A stretch of DNA of 64,000 bases from Marinobacter halodurans (GTDB lineage Bacteria; Pseudomonadota; Gammaproteobacteria; Pseudomonadales; Oleiphilaceae), in assembly GCF_004327985.1 (NCBI RefSeq), contig NZ_SJDL01000003.1, forward strand, positions 62,001-126,000, in the 5' to 3' direction. Position 1 is the first letter of the stretch; every line of letters begins with the position of its first letter. Position numbers and translations under genes: made by a program. The notes below the pieces were generated by a model. That model saw only the letters and a list, made by a program, of their open reading frames with translations. It was not told the DNA's origin and searched no databases. Positions 1 through 7,738 of the stretch are shown here, in pieces.

Positions 1-489
1 ACCGGCCAGCACGGGGTTTTCATTGCCGGCCGGGAGCCGCAGGTGCAATGGCAACTGAGCGATGTGGCCGAAGCCCATGCCGGCCTGCTGGCCTGGCAGT
101 CGGACGCCGGCCTGCCCAACCTGCCGCCACCATGGGTGCTGGATGTAACCCGGGACGAACCGCCGCCCCGTGACTTTGACGGTGTGTTTACGGCCAATAC
201 GCTGCATTTTGTGGGCGGGCCGGTGGTGGACAGCTTGCTGTGCTGTGCCGCAGGAGCCCTGGTCGAAAGTGGCTGGTTTGCGGCTTATGGCCCCTTCAAC
301 CGGGAGGGGCAATACACCAGTGCGGGCAACGCCGCACTGGACGGGTGGTTGCGCGGGCGTGATCCCGACAGCGGCCTCAGGGATGAGGCCGAGGTGATCG
401 GGTGGGCCGCGGACCACCACCTGGCGTTCGTGACGGCGCAGGACATGCCGGCGAACAATCGTCTGCTGATATTCACAAAGAAAGGATAA
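1..489 (+). CDS. DUF938 SAM-dependent methyltransferase-like protein (5' truncated)
   Basis: The reading frame is open from the first base, so the start lies outside the window; 162 residues are visible. The first residues (TGQHGVFIAG) look like the glycine-rich SAM-binding loop of class I methyltransferases. Further on, FTANTLHFV and the FAAYGPFN stretch are typical of the DUF938 family. The substrate of this family is not known to me. A GTG at 43 is an internal codon rather than a start, because the frame continues upstream with conserved-looking sequence. The gene ends 42 bp before ilvD and could be cotranscribed with it. Confidence 0.75.
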   Translation, partial: TGQHGVFIAGREPQVQWQLSDVAEAHAGLLAWQSDAGLPNLPPPWVLDVTRDEPPPRDFDGVFTANTLHFVGGPVVDSLLCCAAGALVESGWFAAYGPFNREGQYTSAGNAALDGWLRGRDPDSGLRDEAEVIGWAADHHLAFVTAQDMPANNRLLIFTKKG

Positions 490-531
490 GCGCCGCCCGG
501 ACCGGACGGGTGTGGCGCAACGGGGGAGACT

Positions 532-2208
532 ATGAGCGAAGACAAGCGTCGCCGTTATTCGGGTCCCGTGGTCGATGGCCTCGGGAAATCCGCCAGCCGC
601 GCCATGCTGCGCGCGGTGGGCTTTACCGATGAGGACTTCAAGCGCCCGCAGGTGGGCATCGCCTCCACCTGGAGCAACCTGACCCCCTGCAACATGCACA
701 TCGACGGCCTGGCCCGGGAGGCCGCCAGTGGTGCCGACGAGGCCGGCGGCAAGAGCCTGATCTTCAACACCATCACGGTATCCGACGGCATCGCCAACGG
801 CACCGAGGGTATGAAGTATTCGCTGGTGTCGCGGGAGGTGATCGCCGACTCCATCGAAACCGTGGCCGGTTGCGAGGGATTTGACGGCCTGGTGGCCATC
901 GGCGGCTGCGACAAGAACATGCCGGGCTGCATAATGGGCCTGGCACGCCTGAACCGGCCGTCGGTGTTCGTCTACGGCGGCACCATCCAGCCCGGCGAGA
1001 ACCATACCGACATCATCTCCGTGTTCGAGGCAGTGGGGGCCTACGCCAAGGGTGACATGGACCTGATCCAGGTGAAGCAGATCGAGGAGACGGCGATTCC
1101 CGGGCCGGGTTCCTGTGGCGGTATGTACACCGCCAACACCATGGCCTCGGCCATCGAAGCCATGGGCATGAGCCTGCCGGGCAGCTCGGCGCAGAATGCG
1201 GTCTCGGAAACCAAGGAAGCCGACTGCCGGGCCGCCGGCGCGGCGGTGCTCAACCTGCTGGATAGGGACATCAAGCCCCGCGACATCATGACCCGCAAGG
1301 CGTTCGAGAACGCCATCACTGTGGTTATCGCCCTGGGCGGCTCCACCAACGCTGTACTGCACCTGCTGGCCATGGCCAGCACTGCGGAAGTGGACCTGGA
1401 GATCGACGATTTCGTGCGTATCGGCAAGCGGGTGCCGGTGCTGGCGGACCTGCGCCCCAGTGGCCACTACATGATGTCGGAACTGGTGGCCATCGGCGGC
1501 ATCCAGCCGCTGATGAAAATGCTGCTGGATGCGGGCATGCTGCACGGCGACTGCCTGACCGTCACCGGCCAGACCCTGGCGCAAAACCTGGCCGACGTGG
1601 CGCCCTATCCGGACGGCCAGGCGATCGTGCATGCCCTGGATAACCCGATCAAGAAAGACAGCCACCTGCGGATCCTGCGGGGTAACCTGGCGCCGACCGG
1701 CGCGGTGGCCAAGATCACTGGCAAGGAAGGCACCCACTTTTCCGGCCGGGCGCGGGTGTTCCATTCCGAGGAAGAGGCCCAGGCCCGGATCATGGACGGA
1801 ACCGTGGTGGCCGGTGACGTCCTGGTGATCCGTTACGAGGGCCCCAAGGGCGGACCCGGCATGCGCGAAATGCTGACCCCGACCTCGGCGATCATGGGCA
1901 AGGGGCTGGGAAGCGACGTGGCATTGATCACCGATGGCCGCTTCTCCGGTGGCAGCCATGGTTTCGTGGTGGGCCATATTACCCCGGAGGCCCAGGAGGG
2001 CGGACCGATTGCACTGGTGGAGGATGGCGATACCATTACCATCGATGCCGAGGCGAACACCATCGAGCTGGCCATTTCCGACGATGAAATGGAGGCCCGC
2101 CGGGCCCGCTGGCAGGCGCCGGCCCCACGTTATCCGCGCGGGGTGCTGGCCAAGTACGCGCGGACGGTCAACTCAGCCTCCAAAGGCGCGGTGACCGACG
2201 CCTTCTGA
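532..2208 (+). CDS. ilvD: Dihydroxy-acid dehydratase
   Basis: This enzyme dehydrates 2,3-dihydroxy-3-methylbutanoate and 2,3-dihydroxy-3-methylpentanoate to the 2-keto acids that precede valine, leucine and isoleucine. It is cytosolic and depends on an Fe-S cluster. At 558 aa it matches the IlvD/Edd family length. Visible signatures are the Cys-containing [10 protein letters not shown] and [11 protein letters not shown] motifs and the C-terminal [16 protein letters not shown] block. A good ribosome site (GGGGGAG) precedes the ATG at 532. The neighbours are unrelated in function, so it is probably regulated alone or with the upstream DUF938 gene. An AGCGGGG/CCCCGCT stem lies just downstream but lacks a T-run. 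Confidence 0.97.
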   Translation: MSEDKRRRYSGPVVDGLGKSASRAMLRAVGFTDEDFKRPQVGIASTWSNLTPCNMHIDGLAREAASGADEAGGKSLIFNTITVSDGIANGTEGMKYSLVSREVIADSIETVAGCEGFDGLVAIGGCDKNMPGCIMGLARLNRPSVFVYGGTIQPGENHTDIISVFEAVGAYAKGDMDLIQVKQIEETAIPGPGSCGGMYTANTMASAIEAMGMSLPGSSAQNAVSETKEADCRAAGAAVLNLLDRDIKPRDIMTRKAFENAITVVIALGGSTNAVLHLLAMASTAEVDLEIDDFVRIGKRVPVLADLRPSGHYMMSELVAIGGIQPLMKMLLDAGMLHGDCLTVTGQTLAQNLADVAPYPDGQAIVHALDNPIKKDSHLRILRGNLAPTGAVAKITGKEGTHFSGRARVFHSEEEAQARIMDGTVVAGDVLVIRYEGPKGGPGMREMLTPTSAIMGKGLGSDVALITDGRFSGGSHGFVVGHITPEAQEGGPIALVEDGDTITIDAEANTIELAISDDEMEARRARWQAPAPRYPRGVLAKYARTVNSASKGAVTDAF

Positions 2209-2271
2209 GGGGAGTTAGCGGGGTGGGGGGATGGACGGATTCCCCCGCTCACCAATCCATTTGACGATAAC

Positions 2272-2286
2272 TAGACGACTGGTCTA
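2272..2286. promoter_or_regulatory. Putative operator of the NemR-like repressor (own gene)
   Basis: The sequence TAGACGACTGGTCTA is an imperfect inverted repeat (TAGAC-N5-GTCTA) ending 10 bp before the ATG of the TetR-family gene. The half-site matches the TAGACC/GGTCTA arms of the perfect palindrome upstream of trxA and resembles the NemR box described in E. coli. An autoregulatory role is inferred from position. Confidence 0.55.
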
Positions 2287-2296
2287 ATATAAAAAC

Positions 2297-2926
2297 ATGA
2301 TGAGTACGCTTTCCAGGCCCCAGGCCAAACCCGGCAATGAAACCCGGACCGAGCTGATCCGCGTGGGCAGCGACATCATCGCCCGGCGCGGCTTCAACAA
2401 CACCGGCATCAACGTGGTGTTGAAGGAAGCTGGGGTGCCCAAGGGGTCTTTCTATTACTACTTCAGCAGTAAGGAAGATTTCGGGCTGGCGGTGATCGAC
2501 GACTTTGCGGCCGCCTCGGATGCCCGGCTCGACAGCACGCTGGGGGACTCCGGCCAACCGCCGCTGGTGCGGATTCGCCGGTACCTGGACAGCGCCATTG
2601 CCGATATGGCGGCCTGCGATTTCTGCCGTGGCTGCCTGATCGGCAACCTGGGGCAGGAACTGGCCGGCCAGAACGAAGCCTTCCGGGAACGGCTGGACAG
2701 CATCTTCAGTGCCTGGCAGCGCCGGTTTGCCGACTGCCTGGCCGAGGCCCGCGACCGGGGCGATTTCGAAAGTCCCGTTGATCCGGATGCCCTGGCGCAG
2801 TTGCTGCAGATGGGCTGGCAGGGCGCGACCCTGCGGGCCAAGGTGAGCAAGTCGGTGGCCCCGATGGAGCGCTTCGCGACCCTGTTCTTCGAAACGGTGC
2901 TTGGCGTTCCCGTGCCCGCGGCCTGA
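2297..2926 (+). CDS. TetR-family transcriptional regulator, NemR/AcuR-like
   Basis: A 209-aa repressor-type protein. Residues about 17-63 form the TetR helix-turn-helix, with GVPKGSFYYYF as the recognition-helix signature. The C-terminal ligand domain contains Cys107, Cys110 and Cys113; the GCLIGNL stretch around Cys113 aligns with the GCLTVKL stretch around redox-active Cys106 of E. coli NemR, a sensor of hypochlorite and reactive electrophiles. Inverted repeats with the same TAGAC arm occur just before this gene and just before the next gene, a thioredoxin. I infer autoregulation and control of trxA in response to thiol stress. The ligand is not proven, and AcuR-like regulators are close relatives. 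Confidence 0.8.
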   Translation: MMSTLSRPQAKPGNETRTELIRVGSDIIARRGFNNTGINVVLKEAGVPKGSFYYYFSSKEDFGLAVIDDFAAASDARLDSTLGDSGQPPLVRIRRYLDSAIADMAACDFCRGCLIGNLGQELAGQNEAFRERLDSIFSAWQRRFADCLAEARDRGDFESPVDPDALAQLLQMGWQGATLRAKVSKSVAPMERFATLFFETVLGVPVPAA

Positions 2927-2969
2927 CGCTGCCGGGTGTGAGCGGCAGGGTTGCCGAATGAAATGAAAG

Positions 2970-2996
2970 GACGGTCCACCCTGACCGTCTTTTTTT
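2970..2996 (+). terminator. Rho-independent terminator after the NemR-like gene
   Basis: A GACGGTC stem, a 6-nt loop (CACCCT) and GACCGTC are followed by a run of seven T. The terminator lies 43 bp after the TetR stop and separates this gene from trxA, so trxA needs its own promoter. Confidence 0.85.
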
Positions 2997-3011
2997 GACA
3001 GAGTTCTGTAG

Positions 3012-3023
3012 TAGACCGGTCTA
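3012..3023. promoter_or_regulatory. Perfect palindrome upstream of trxA, putative NemR-like operator
   Basis: TAGACCGGTCTA is a perfect 12-bp palindrome located 51 bp before the thioredoxin ATG. It shares both arms with the repeat in front of the neighbouring TetR gene but with a different spacing (no spacer here, 3-5 bp there). Binding by that regulator is inferred. Confidence 0.55.
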
Positions 3024-3074
3024 TAAATCGTCGATGACCCAACGGCATCGGCTCAACACCGAGGAGGAGAAATC

Positions 3075-3398
3075 ATGACTCAACCTGTTGCAGTCACAGT
3101 CGACACATTCGACAGCGAAGTCCTGCAGTCGGACAAGCCCGTGCTGGTGGATTTCTGGGCGGCCTGGTGCGGGCCCTGCAAATCCATTGCGCCCCTGCTG
3201 GAAGATCTGGCCGATGAACGTGCCGACAGTCTCCGGATTGCCAAGGTGGACGTGGATGCCCAGGGCGAACTGGCGGTGAAATTCGGCATTCGCTCGATCC
3301 CCACACTGATGCTGTTCAAGGACGGGGAACCGGTCGGCACCCAGGTGGGTGCGGTTGGCGCCGGCGCGCTCGACGCGTTCATCGCCGAACACGCCTGA
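3075..3398 (+). CDS. trxA: Thioredoxin
   Basis: A 107-aa cytosolic thioredoxin that reduces protein disulfides, drawing electrons from NADPH via thioredoxin reductase. The WCGPC active site is at residues 31-35, so the cysteines are Cys32 and Cys35 as in E. coli Trx1. The conserved Asp in VLVDFWA and the SIPT cis-proline loop are present, and there is no signal peptide. A strong ribosome site (GAGGAGA) precedes the ATG. It lies behind a terminator and a palindrome shared with the adjacent NemR-like regulator, suggesting inducible expression. It may be a second, stress-linked thioredoxin rather than the housekeeping copy. Confidence 0.93.
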   Translation: MTQPVAVTVDTFDSEVLQSDKPVLVDFWAAWCGPCKSIAPLLEDLADERADSLRIAKVDVDAQGELAVKFGIRSIPTLMLFKDGEPVGTQVGAVGAGALDAFIAEHA

Positions 3399-3518
3399 TC
3401 CGGGGCCGGGTAAGCCCCGGGCCATCCCGTGTCCCGGGGTTAGCCGGCGCATCGGCGGCCCCATCTGTCCGTCGCTATCTGGTAGAGTGCGATCAGTCCA
3501 AGTGAAGGAGTGATCACC

Positions 3519-3983
3519 ATGGGATACCTGATAGCCCTGCATACCCTGGCGGCCGTGATCTGGGTCGGGGGAATGTTCTTTGCCTACATGGCGTTGCGAC
3601 CGGCGGCGGCCAGCGTGCTGGAACCGGCCCAACGGGCTCCGCTGTGGTGCCAGACGCTGACCCGTTTCTTTGCCTGGGTCTGGGCCGCGATCGCCGTCCT
3701 GCTGGTGACCGGGCTGACGACCCTGTTCCTGTATTTCAACGGCATGGCCGGCGCCGGCTGGCACATCCACGTCATGATCGCCCTGGGTATCGTCATGATG
3801 CTGTTGTTCATGCACGTCTGGTTCGCGCCCTTCCGGCGCCTGAAGCAGGCTGTGGCCGCCAACGATATCCCCGAAGCCGGTCGCCGGATCGGGCAGATCC
3901 GGCGCTTTGTCGGGATCAACCTGATTCTGGGGCTGGTCGTGATTGTGGTCGCGTCCGGCGGGCGTTACGTATTCTTTGGCTGA
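3519..3983 (+). CDS. CopD-like integral membrane protein
   Basis: A 154-aa polytopic membrane protein with about four hydrophobic segments. It opens with a histidine followed by a W-GG-FF pattern (HTLAAVIWVGGMFFAYMALR) typical of the CopD/DUF4149-like family. Further histidines lie in the third helix and the following loop (WHIHVMI, LFMHVWF), so heme or metal binding is possible but unproven. The ATG at 3519 is chosen over a GTG at 3510 because AAGGAG sits eight bases upstream. The gene stands alone between trxA and a peptidoglycan hydrolase, and the context gives no clue to function. Confidence 0.65.
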   Translation: MGYLIALHTLAAVIWVGGMFFAYMALRPAAASVLEPAQRAPLWCQTLTRFFAWVWAAIAVLLVTGLTTLFLYFNGMAGAGWHIHVMIALGIVMMLLFMHVWFAPFRRLKQAVAANDIPEAGRRIGQIRRFVGINLILGLVVIVVASGGRYVFFG

Positions 3984-3993
3984 AAGGCCCGTT

Positions 3994-4023
3994 GACCGGG
4001 CGGTTTGTTACAAACGCCCGGTC
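3994..4023 (+). terminator. Strong hairpin after the CopD-like gene
   Basis: GACCGGGCG and CGCCCGGTC form a 9-bp GC-rich stem, with extra TTTG/CAAA pairing in the loop. It starts 11 bp after the stop codon. There is no immediate T-run, so the terminator call is tentative. Confidence 0.4.
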
Positions 4024-4142
4024 GGGGCTGAATTCTTTGGGGCATCCGTGTATAAACGTTGCCCCAGAGAATCGACAAAACCAGCCATCGAAGTCTGTGC
4101 TCCTTCCAACGCGCAGACTCCCAGCCCGGAGGTCAGGTCAGT

Positions 4143-5084
4143 ATGCTATGGGGCGGATGCAGACCGCAGTTTCTTTTTCTTTTCCTGTGGCTGGGCCTGG
4201 CAGCCCGCGCCTGGGCCGCGCCGGATCCAGCCAACCTGGAACTGGCGTCGGTCAACGCCGCCGTCGCCTACATGGACGATGGGGACCTGATCTACAGTAA
4301 GCATCCCGACCGGTCCGTGCCGATTGCCTCGGTCACCAAGTTGATGACGGCGGTGGTGGTAATGGACGCCGGCCAGCCGCTGGACGAGTGGATCGAGGTC
4401 TACAAGCGCCACCGGGCAGCGCCGAACAACGGCTACTCCCGCATTCGCATCGGTTCCAGCCTGAAACGGGGCGACATGCTGCGGATCGCCCTGATGTCCT
4501 CGGAAAACCTGGCGGCCTACACCCTGGCCCGCCATTATCCCGGTGGTTTTGACGCCTTCGTGGGCGCCATGAACGCCAAGGCGCGGGAACTGGGGATGAC
4601 CCACAGTCATTTTGTCGAGCCCACCGGCCTGTCGCCGAAGAATCACTCCTCGGCTGGCGACCTGGTGAAGCTGGTGCGCGCGGCTTTCAGGCATCCCGAG
4701 CTGCGCCGGTACACCACCACCGAATACTACACCGCCCACTTTCGCCAGCCGCGCTATTCGCTGGCCTTCGGCAACACCAATGTCCTGGTGCACCGGAAAA
4801 GCTGGCAGGTGGAGCTGAGCAAGACGGGGTATCTCAACGAGGCCGGGCGTTGCCTGATCCTGGTGACGCGGGTGGATGGCCGCGAGGTGATTTCCGTGCT
4901 GCTGGACTCCTTCGGGACACGTACGCCGATCGGGGATGCCGGCCGGGTCAAGCGCTGGCTGACCACCGGTCACGGCGGGGCCATTGCCAGAGCGGCCAGG
5001 GATTATGAGAATCGGCGCAATGCGTACTACGCTAAAGAGTCGACCGGATCGACGGCAACAACGACAGCCAAGGTCGATCCATAG
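4143..5084 (+). CDS. pbpG: D-alanyl-D-alanine endopeptidase (penicillin-binding protein 7)
   Basis: A periplasmic serine peptidase of the S11 family that cuts D-Ala-meso-DAP cross-links in peptidoglycan. The three penicillin-binding motifs are in order: SVTK at residues 63-66 (Ser63 nucleophile), SEN at 120-122 and KTG at 227-229. A signal peptide (residues 1 to about 26, LFLFLWLGLAARAWA) directs export. The frame extends 28 codons further upstream, but the ATG at 4143 has GGAGGT nine bases before it and begins directly at the signal sequence. The C-terminus is a low-complexity Ser/Thr-rich tail. Length (313 aa) fits PBP7 and lacks the longer C-terminal anchor of DacA. Confidence 0.9.
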   Translation: MLWGGCRPQFLFLFLWLGLAARAWAAPDPANLELASVNAAVAYMDDGDLIYSKHPDRSVPIASVTKLMTAVVVMDAGQPLDEWIEVYKRHRAAPNNGYSRIRIGSSLKRGDMLRIALMSSENLAAYTLARHYPGGFDAFVGAMNAKARELGMTHSHFVEPTGLSPKNHSSAGDLVKLVRAAFRHPELRRYTTTEYYTAHFRQPRYSLAFGNTNVLVHRKSWQVELSKTGYLNEAGRCLILVTRVDGREVISVLLDSFGTRTPIGDAGRVKRWLTTGHGGAIARAARDYENRRNAYYAKESTGSTATTTAKVDP

Positions 5085-5111
5085 CATGTTGTGAACGGGA
5101 GAACCGGGACC

Positions 5112-5603
5112 ATGAGTGATAATGGACTGCTGGTGCTGACCACAGGCGGCACGATCGACAAGGTCTATTTCGATGCCAAGAGTGAATTCACCACGGGCGA
5201 GAGTGAATTCCCGGAGATTGCCCGGTTGGCCCAGGTGCAGATGCCCTATCGGCTGCAGTCGGTGTTCCGCAAGGACAGCCTGGACATGACCGATGAGGAC
5301 CGGGAGGCGATCCGGGAGGCGGTGATTTCTGCCGTGGAGCCCCGGGTCCTGATCACCCACGGCACAGACACCATGGTGGAAACGGCCCGTCGGCTGCTGG
5401 ATATTACCGGCAAAACCATCGTTCTGACCGGCGCCATGCAGCCCTCCCGAATGCGGCTGACCGATGCCCCTTTCAACGTCGGTTTCGCGCTGGGCGCCCT
5501 ACAGAGCCTGCCGGAAGGGGTTTATGTGGCCATGAACGGTCAGATCCTCGACCCGCGCAAGGCCCGCAAGAACCGCGAGGCCGGTCGTTTCGAGACCGAC
5601 TGA
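5112..5603 (+). CDS. Short single-domain type I/II asparaginase-like amidohydrolase
   Basis: A 163-aa protein equal to the N-terminal domain only of bacterial asparaginases, which usually run to about 330 aa. The family signature TTGGTIDKVY, the second Thr-Asp motif in THGTDTMVET, and the Lys before TGAMQPS are all present, so the catalytic Thr, Thr-Asp and Lys are kept. The C-terminal domain is absent, and a normal stop follows GRFETD. A functional enzyme of this short form is known from Rhodospirillum rubrum (about 172 aa). The start at 5112 has GGGAGA upstream. The gene lies 27 bp after pbpG, so cotranscription is likely. Confidence 0.75.
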   Translation: MSDNGLLVLTTGGTIDKVYFDAKSEFTTGESEFPEIARLAQVQMPYRLQSVFRKDSLDMTDEDREAIREAVISAVEPRVLITHGTDTMVETARRLLDITGKTIVLTGAMQPSRMRLTDAPFNVGFALGALQSLPEGVYVAMNGQILDPRKARKNREAGRFETD

Positions 5604-5619
5604 TTCGCCGCGCGGTGTT

Positions 5620-6312
5620 TCAGCCAAAGCTGTCGATTTCTTTCCGGGTCAGGGCGCGATAGTCGCCGGGCGCCAGCACCGGATCCAGGCGGACGGCGCC
5701 GATGGCTTCCCGGTGCAATGCGTCCACGTGATTACCCACCGCCGCCAGCATGCGCTTGACCTGGTGGTAGCGTCCTTCGCTGATAATCAAGCGAAGTTGC
5801 CTGTCTCCCAACACCTCGACCTGGGCCGGCGCCGTCGGTTTCGGTTCCCCCTTGAGCGTCACGCCGTTGCGGAGGGAGGCCAGCATGTCCTCGGTCCAGG
5901 CCTCCGCCAGATCCACCCGATAGGTTTTGTTGCACCGCGACCGTGGCGACGTCACCCGATGCGACCATTGGCCGTCGGTGGTGAGCAGTAGCAGGCCGGT
6001 GGTGTCCCGATCCAGTCGGCCGGCCACATGCAGGTTGCGGCGTAGATCCGGCGGCAGCAGGTCAAGCACTGTGGTGTGTTCGCTGTCGCGGGTGGCGCTG
6101 ACCACGTCGAGGGGCTTGTGGAGCATCAGGTAGCGCTCGCCGGTGAGGGCAACCGGCTCGCCATCGAGTCTCACGTCCTCCTCGCCGGAAAGTTGGGTGG
6201 CGGCCTTGCGGCAGACAACGCCATCAAGGGTCACTCGGCTGGCCATCAGGGCGCGGCGGGCGTCCTTGCGGGACAAACCGGTGCCGTTGGCAATCAGGAA
6301 ATCGAGGCGCAT
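5620..6312 (-). CDS. rsuA: Ribosomal small-subunit pseudouridine synthase A
   Basis: It converts U516 of 16S rRNA to pseudouridine. The 230-aa protein has an N-terminal S4 RNA-binding domain (residues about 1-60, from MRLDFLIANGTGLSRKDA) and a catalytic RsuA domain with the GRLDRDTTGLLLLT motif carrying the catalytic Asp. A later HQVKRMLAAVGNHV block is typical of the RsuA/RluB/E/F branch. The ATG at 6312 is chosen because the upstream extension does not resemble an S4 domain. It converges on the asparaginase-like gene with a 16-bp gap. RluE-type specificity cannot be excluded by eye, although the S4 domain favours RsuA. Confidence 0.85.
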   Translation of the reverse strand: MRLDFLIANGTGLSRKDARRALMASRVTLDGVVCRKAATQLSGEEDVRLDGEPVALTGERYLMLHKPLDVVSATRDSEHTTVLDLLPPDLRRNLHVAGRLDRDTTGLLLLTTDGQWSHRVTSPRSRCNKTYRVDLAEAWTEDMLASLRNGVTLKGEPKPTAPAQVEVLGDRQLRLIISEGRYHQVKRMLAAVGNHVDALHREAIGAVRLDPVLAPGDYRALTRKEIDSFG

Positions 6313-6461
6313 GGGGGTATCGCTATTGTCGGTTCTTGGATAGTTGGCGTGGAGTGTACGGCATTCCACCGGAATTGGCAGGGATCACGCCCCTTACAGG
6401 GTGCGGCTCTTTTCTGTCTGGATTATTTACACCTGTTACATCAGGGTTTTTTAAATGGCTT

Positions 6462-6479
6462 ATTAAACAATGGTTTAAT
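6462..6479. repeat. AT-rich inverted repeat upstream of the PEP-CTERM gene
   Basis: ATTAAAC and GTTTAAT are separated by AATG, a perfect 7-bp inverted repeat directly upstream of the putative sigma-54 promoter. It could be a protein-binding site or a weak hairpin; its position only a few bases from the -24 element is closer than usual for an enhancer. Confidence 0.4.
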
Positions 6480-6482
6480 TTT

Positions 6483-6498
6483 TGGCCTTCTTTTTGCT
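6483..6498 (+). promoter_or_regulatory. Putative sigma-54 promoter of the PEP-CTERM gene
   Basis: TGGCCTTCTTTTTGCT has the invariant GG (6484-6485) and GC (6496-6497) with exactly 10 bases between them, matching the TGGC/TTGCT core of RpoN promoters. It lies 49 bp before the ATG. Sigma-54 promoters regulated by PrsK/PrsR are established for PEP-CTERM/exosortase systems. Confidence 0.65.
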
Positions 6499-6547
6499 AC
6501 CAGAGTTTTGCTAGCGTTCAGGATAAAAGAACTGCGAGGGAAGATGT

Positions 6548-7111
6548 ATGCAAACGTTAATAAAATTAGTTGGCGCGGCCTTGCTGCTGGGTGCCGCAAG
6601 CGTCGTCAGTGCCACACCCATTACGTTGACGGACACAACAACGTTCACAGCGTCCGGCACCAATGCGCCTGAAGATTATGTGGATCACCACTGGGGCGAC
6701 GTTAACAAGCTGGACGGCTTCAGTGACTGGGTGACCTGGAAGCATCAGTTCACCTTTGATCCTCCTGCCGCCAACCTGATCAGTGCCTCTTTGGCTATCT
6801 GGCTCCTGGACGATTCGGGGTGCTGGGATCTCATGGAGTATGGCTTCGGGTTTGGAGAAGACGGTACCTGGGATATTGGTGAGGTCGATTCCGGTGTGTA
6901 TAACTACACCATCGATGTGGCCAGTCTCTGGGATGGTGTCTTCCAGGTCACTCTGGCCTCATTGGGCGGGGATTTCTACATCACCAAATCCAAGCTGACC
7001 ATCGAGTACGAAGCGGTTGCCGCTTCCGTTCCCGAGCCCGGGACCCTGGCCCTTTTGGGGACCGGACTGTTGGGGTTAGCAGCTGCGCGTCGCCGGAAAT
7101 CCGTGGTTTGA
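6548..7111 (+). CDS. PEP-CTERM sorting domain protein
   Basis: A 187-aa exported protein with a signal peptide (MQTLIKLVGAALLLGAASV..., cleavage near residue 23). A beta-rich, acidic and aromatic body contains a single Cys in the DDSGCWDLMEYGFG region. The C-terminal PEP-CTERM tail has VPEPGTLALLGTGLLGLAA, the hydrophobic segment, then ARRRKS. Such tails are recognised by exosortase (EpsH/XrtA) and usually accompany exopolysaccharide systems. No exosortase or polysaccharide gene is present in this window. The ATG at 6548 has GAGGGAAG upstream. The gene and its upstream region are visibly more AT-rich than the neighbours. Confidence 0.88.
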   Translation: MQTLIKLVGAALLLGAASVVSATPITLTDTTTFTASGTNAPEDYVDHHWGDVNKLDGFSDWVTWKHQFTFDPPAANLISASLAIWLLDDSGCWDLMEYGFGFGEDGTWDIGEVDSGVYNYTIDVASLWDGVFQVTLASLGGDFYITKSKLTIEYEAVAASVPEPGTLALLGTGLLGLAAARRRKSVV

Positions 7112-7127
7112 CGAGTACTGCCTGATG

Positions 7128-7174
7128 GGAAACCGGTTGGGTGCATCGTAACCGACCGGTTTCCTGTCGTTCTT
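7128..7174 (+). terminator. Hairpin between convergent PEP-CTERM gene and nudE
   Basis: GGAAACCGGT pairs perfectly with ACCGGTTTCC over a 17-nt loop that can pair further. It is followed by a T/C-rich stretch (TGTCGTTCTTCCC) and sits between two convergent genes, so it may end transcription from either side. Confidence 0.5.
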
Positions 7175-7179
7175 CCCAT

Positions 7180-7734
7180 CTACCTGCCGCGACGTTGGGC
7201 AATAGACTCCCGCACCATATACAGCGCCGCAATCATCCGCGCCTCGGTCACATCCTCGCGCATCACCAGTGATTCCAGATCCGACAGCTTCCAGGTCAGC
7301 ACCTCCAGCGGTTCGGGTTCGTCGCCTTCGAGCCACTCTTCATAGAGATCCCGAGCAATCACGACACGAATCTTGTGGCCCATGTAGCCGGGTGACAGGC
7401 TCATATCCTTGAGATGGGTCAGGGAGCGGGCGCCGTAGCCGATTTCCTCCCGCAATTCACGGTTGGCCGCCTGGCGCCAGTCCTCGCCGTGTTCGTAGGC
7501 GCCTTTGGGCAGGGTGAGCTGATAGGCCTCGAGGCCCGCACCGTACTCGCGAATCAGTACGACCGTATCGTCATCCAGCAGAGGGACGCACATGACGCCG
7601 GCGAGGGGCGGCGTGCGCAGTCTTTCGAACGCCCGTTCAACGCCGTTGCTGAAACGCAGGTGGACCGATTCGATGCCGAACAGGCGGCTGCGGGCGACCA
7701 GTTGGGTGTCGAGGATTTCGGGCTTGTCGTCCAT
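7180..7734 (-). CDS. nudE: ADP compounds hydrolase, Nudix family
   Basis: A 184-aa Nudix hydrolase of the NudE type, which cleaves ADP-ribose, NADH and related ADP-linked metabolites to AMP plus a phosphate ester. The Nudix box is complete (GAYEHGEDWRQAANRELREE followed by IGYG), and the flanking VARSRLF and EGDEPEPLEVLTW segments match E. coli NudE closely. I prefer the ATG at 7734 (MDDKPEILD), 4 bp after the mltB stop. An in-frame ATG at 7749 would overlap mltB by 11 bp and has no Shine-Dalgarno. Tight spacing implies translation coupled to mltB. Confidence 0.88.
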   Translation of the reverse strand: MDDKPEILDTQLVARSRLFGIESVHLRFSNGVERAFERLRTPPLAGVMCVPLLDDDTVVLIREYGAGLEAYQLTLPKGAYEHGEDWRQAANRELREEIGYGARSLTHLKDMSLSPGYMGHKIRVVIARDLYEEWLEGDEPEPLEVLTWKLSDLESLVMREDVTEARMIAALYMVRESIAQRRGR

Positions 7735-7738
7735 GCCC

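Noticed and set aside
2217-2252. Stem AGCGGGG/CCCCGCT after ilvD as a terminator
   Set aside because: No T-run follows, and the loop is long; too weak to list as a feature.
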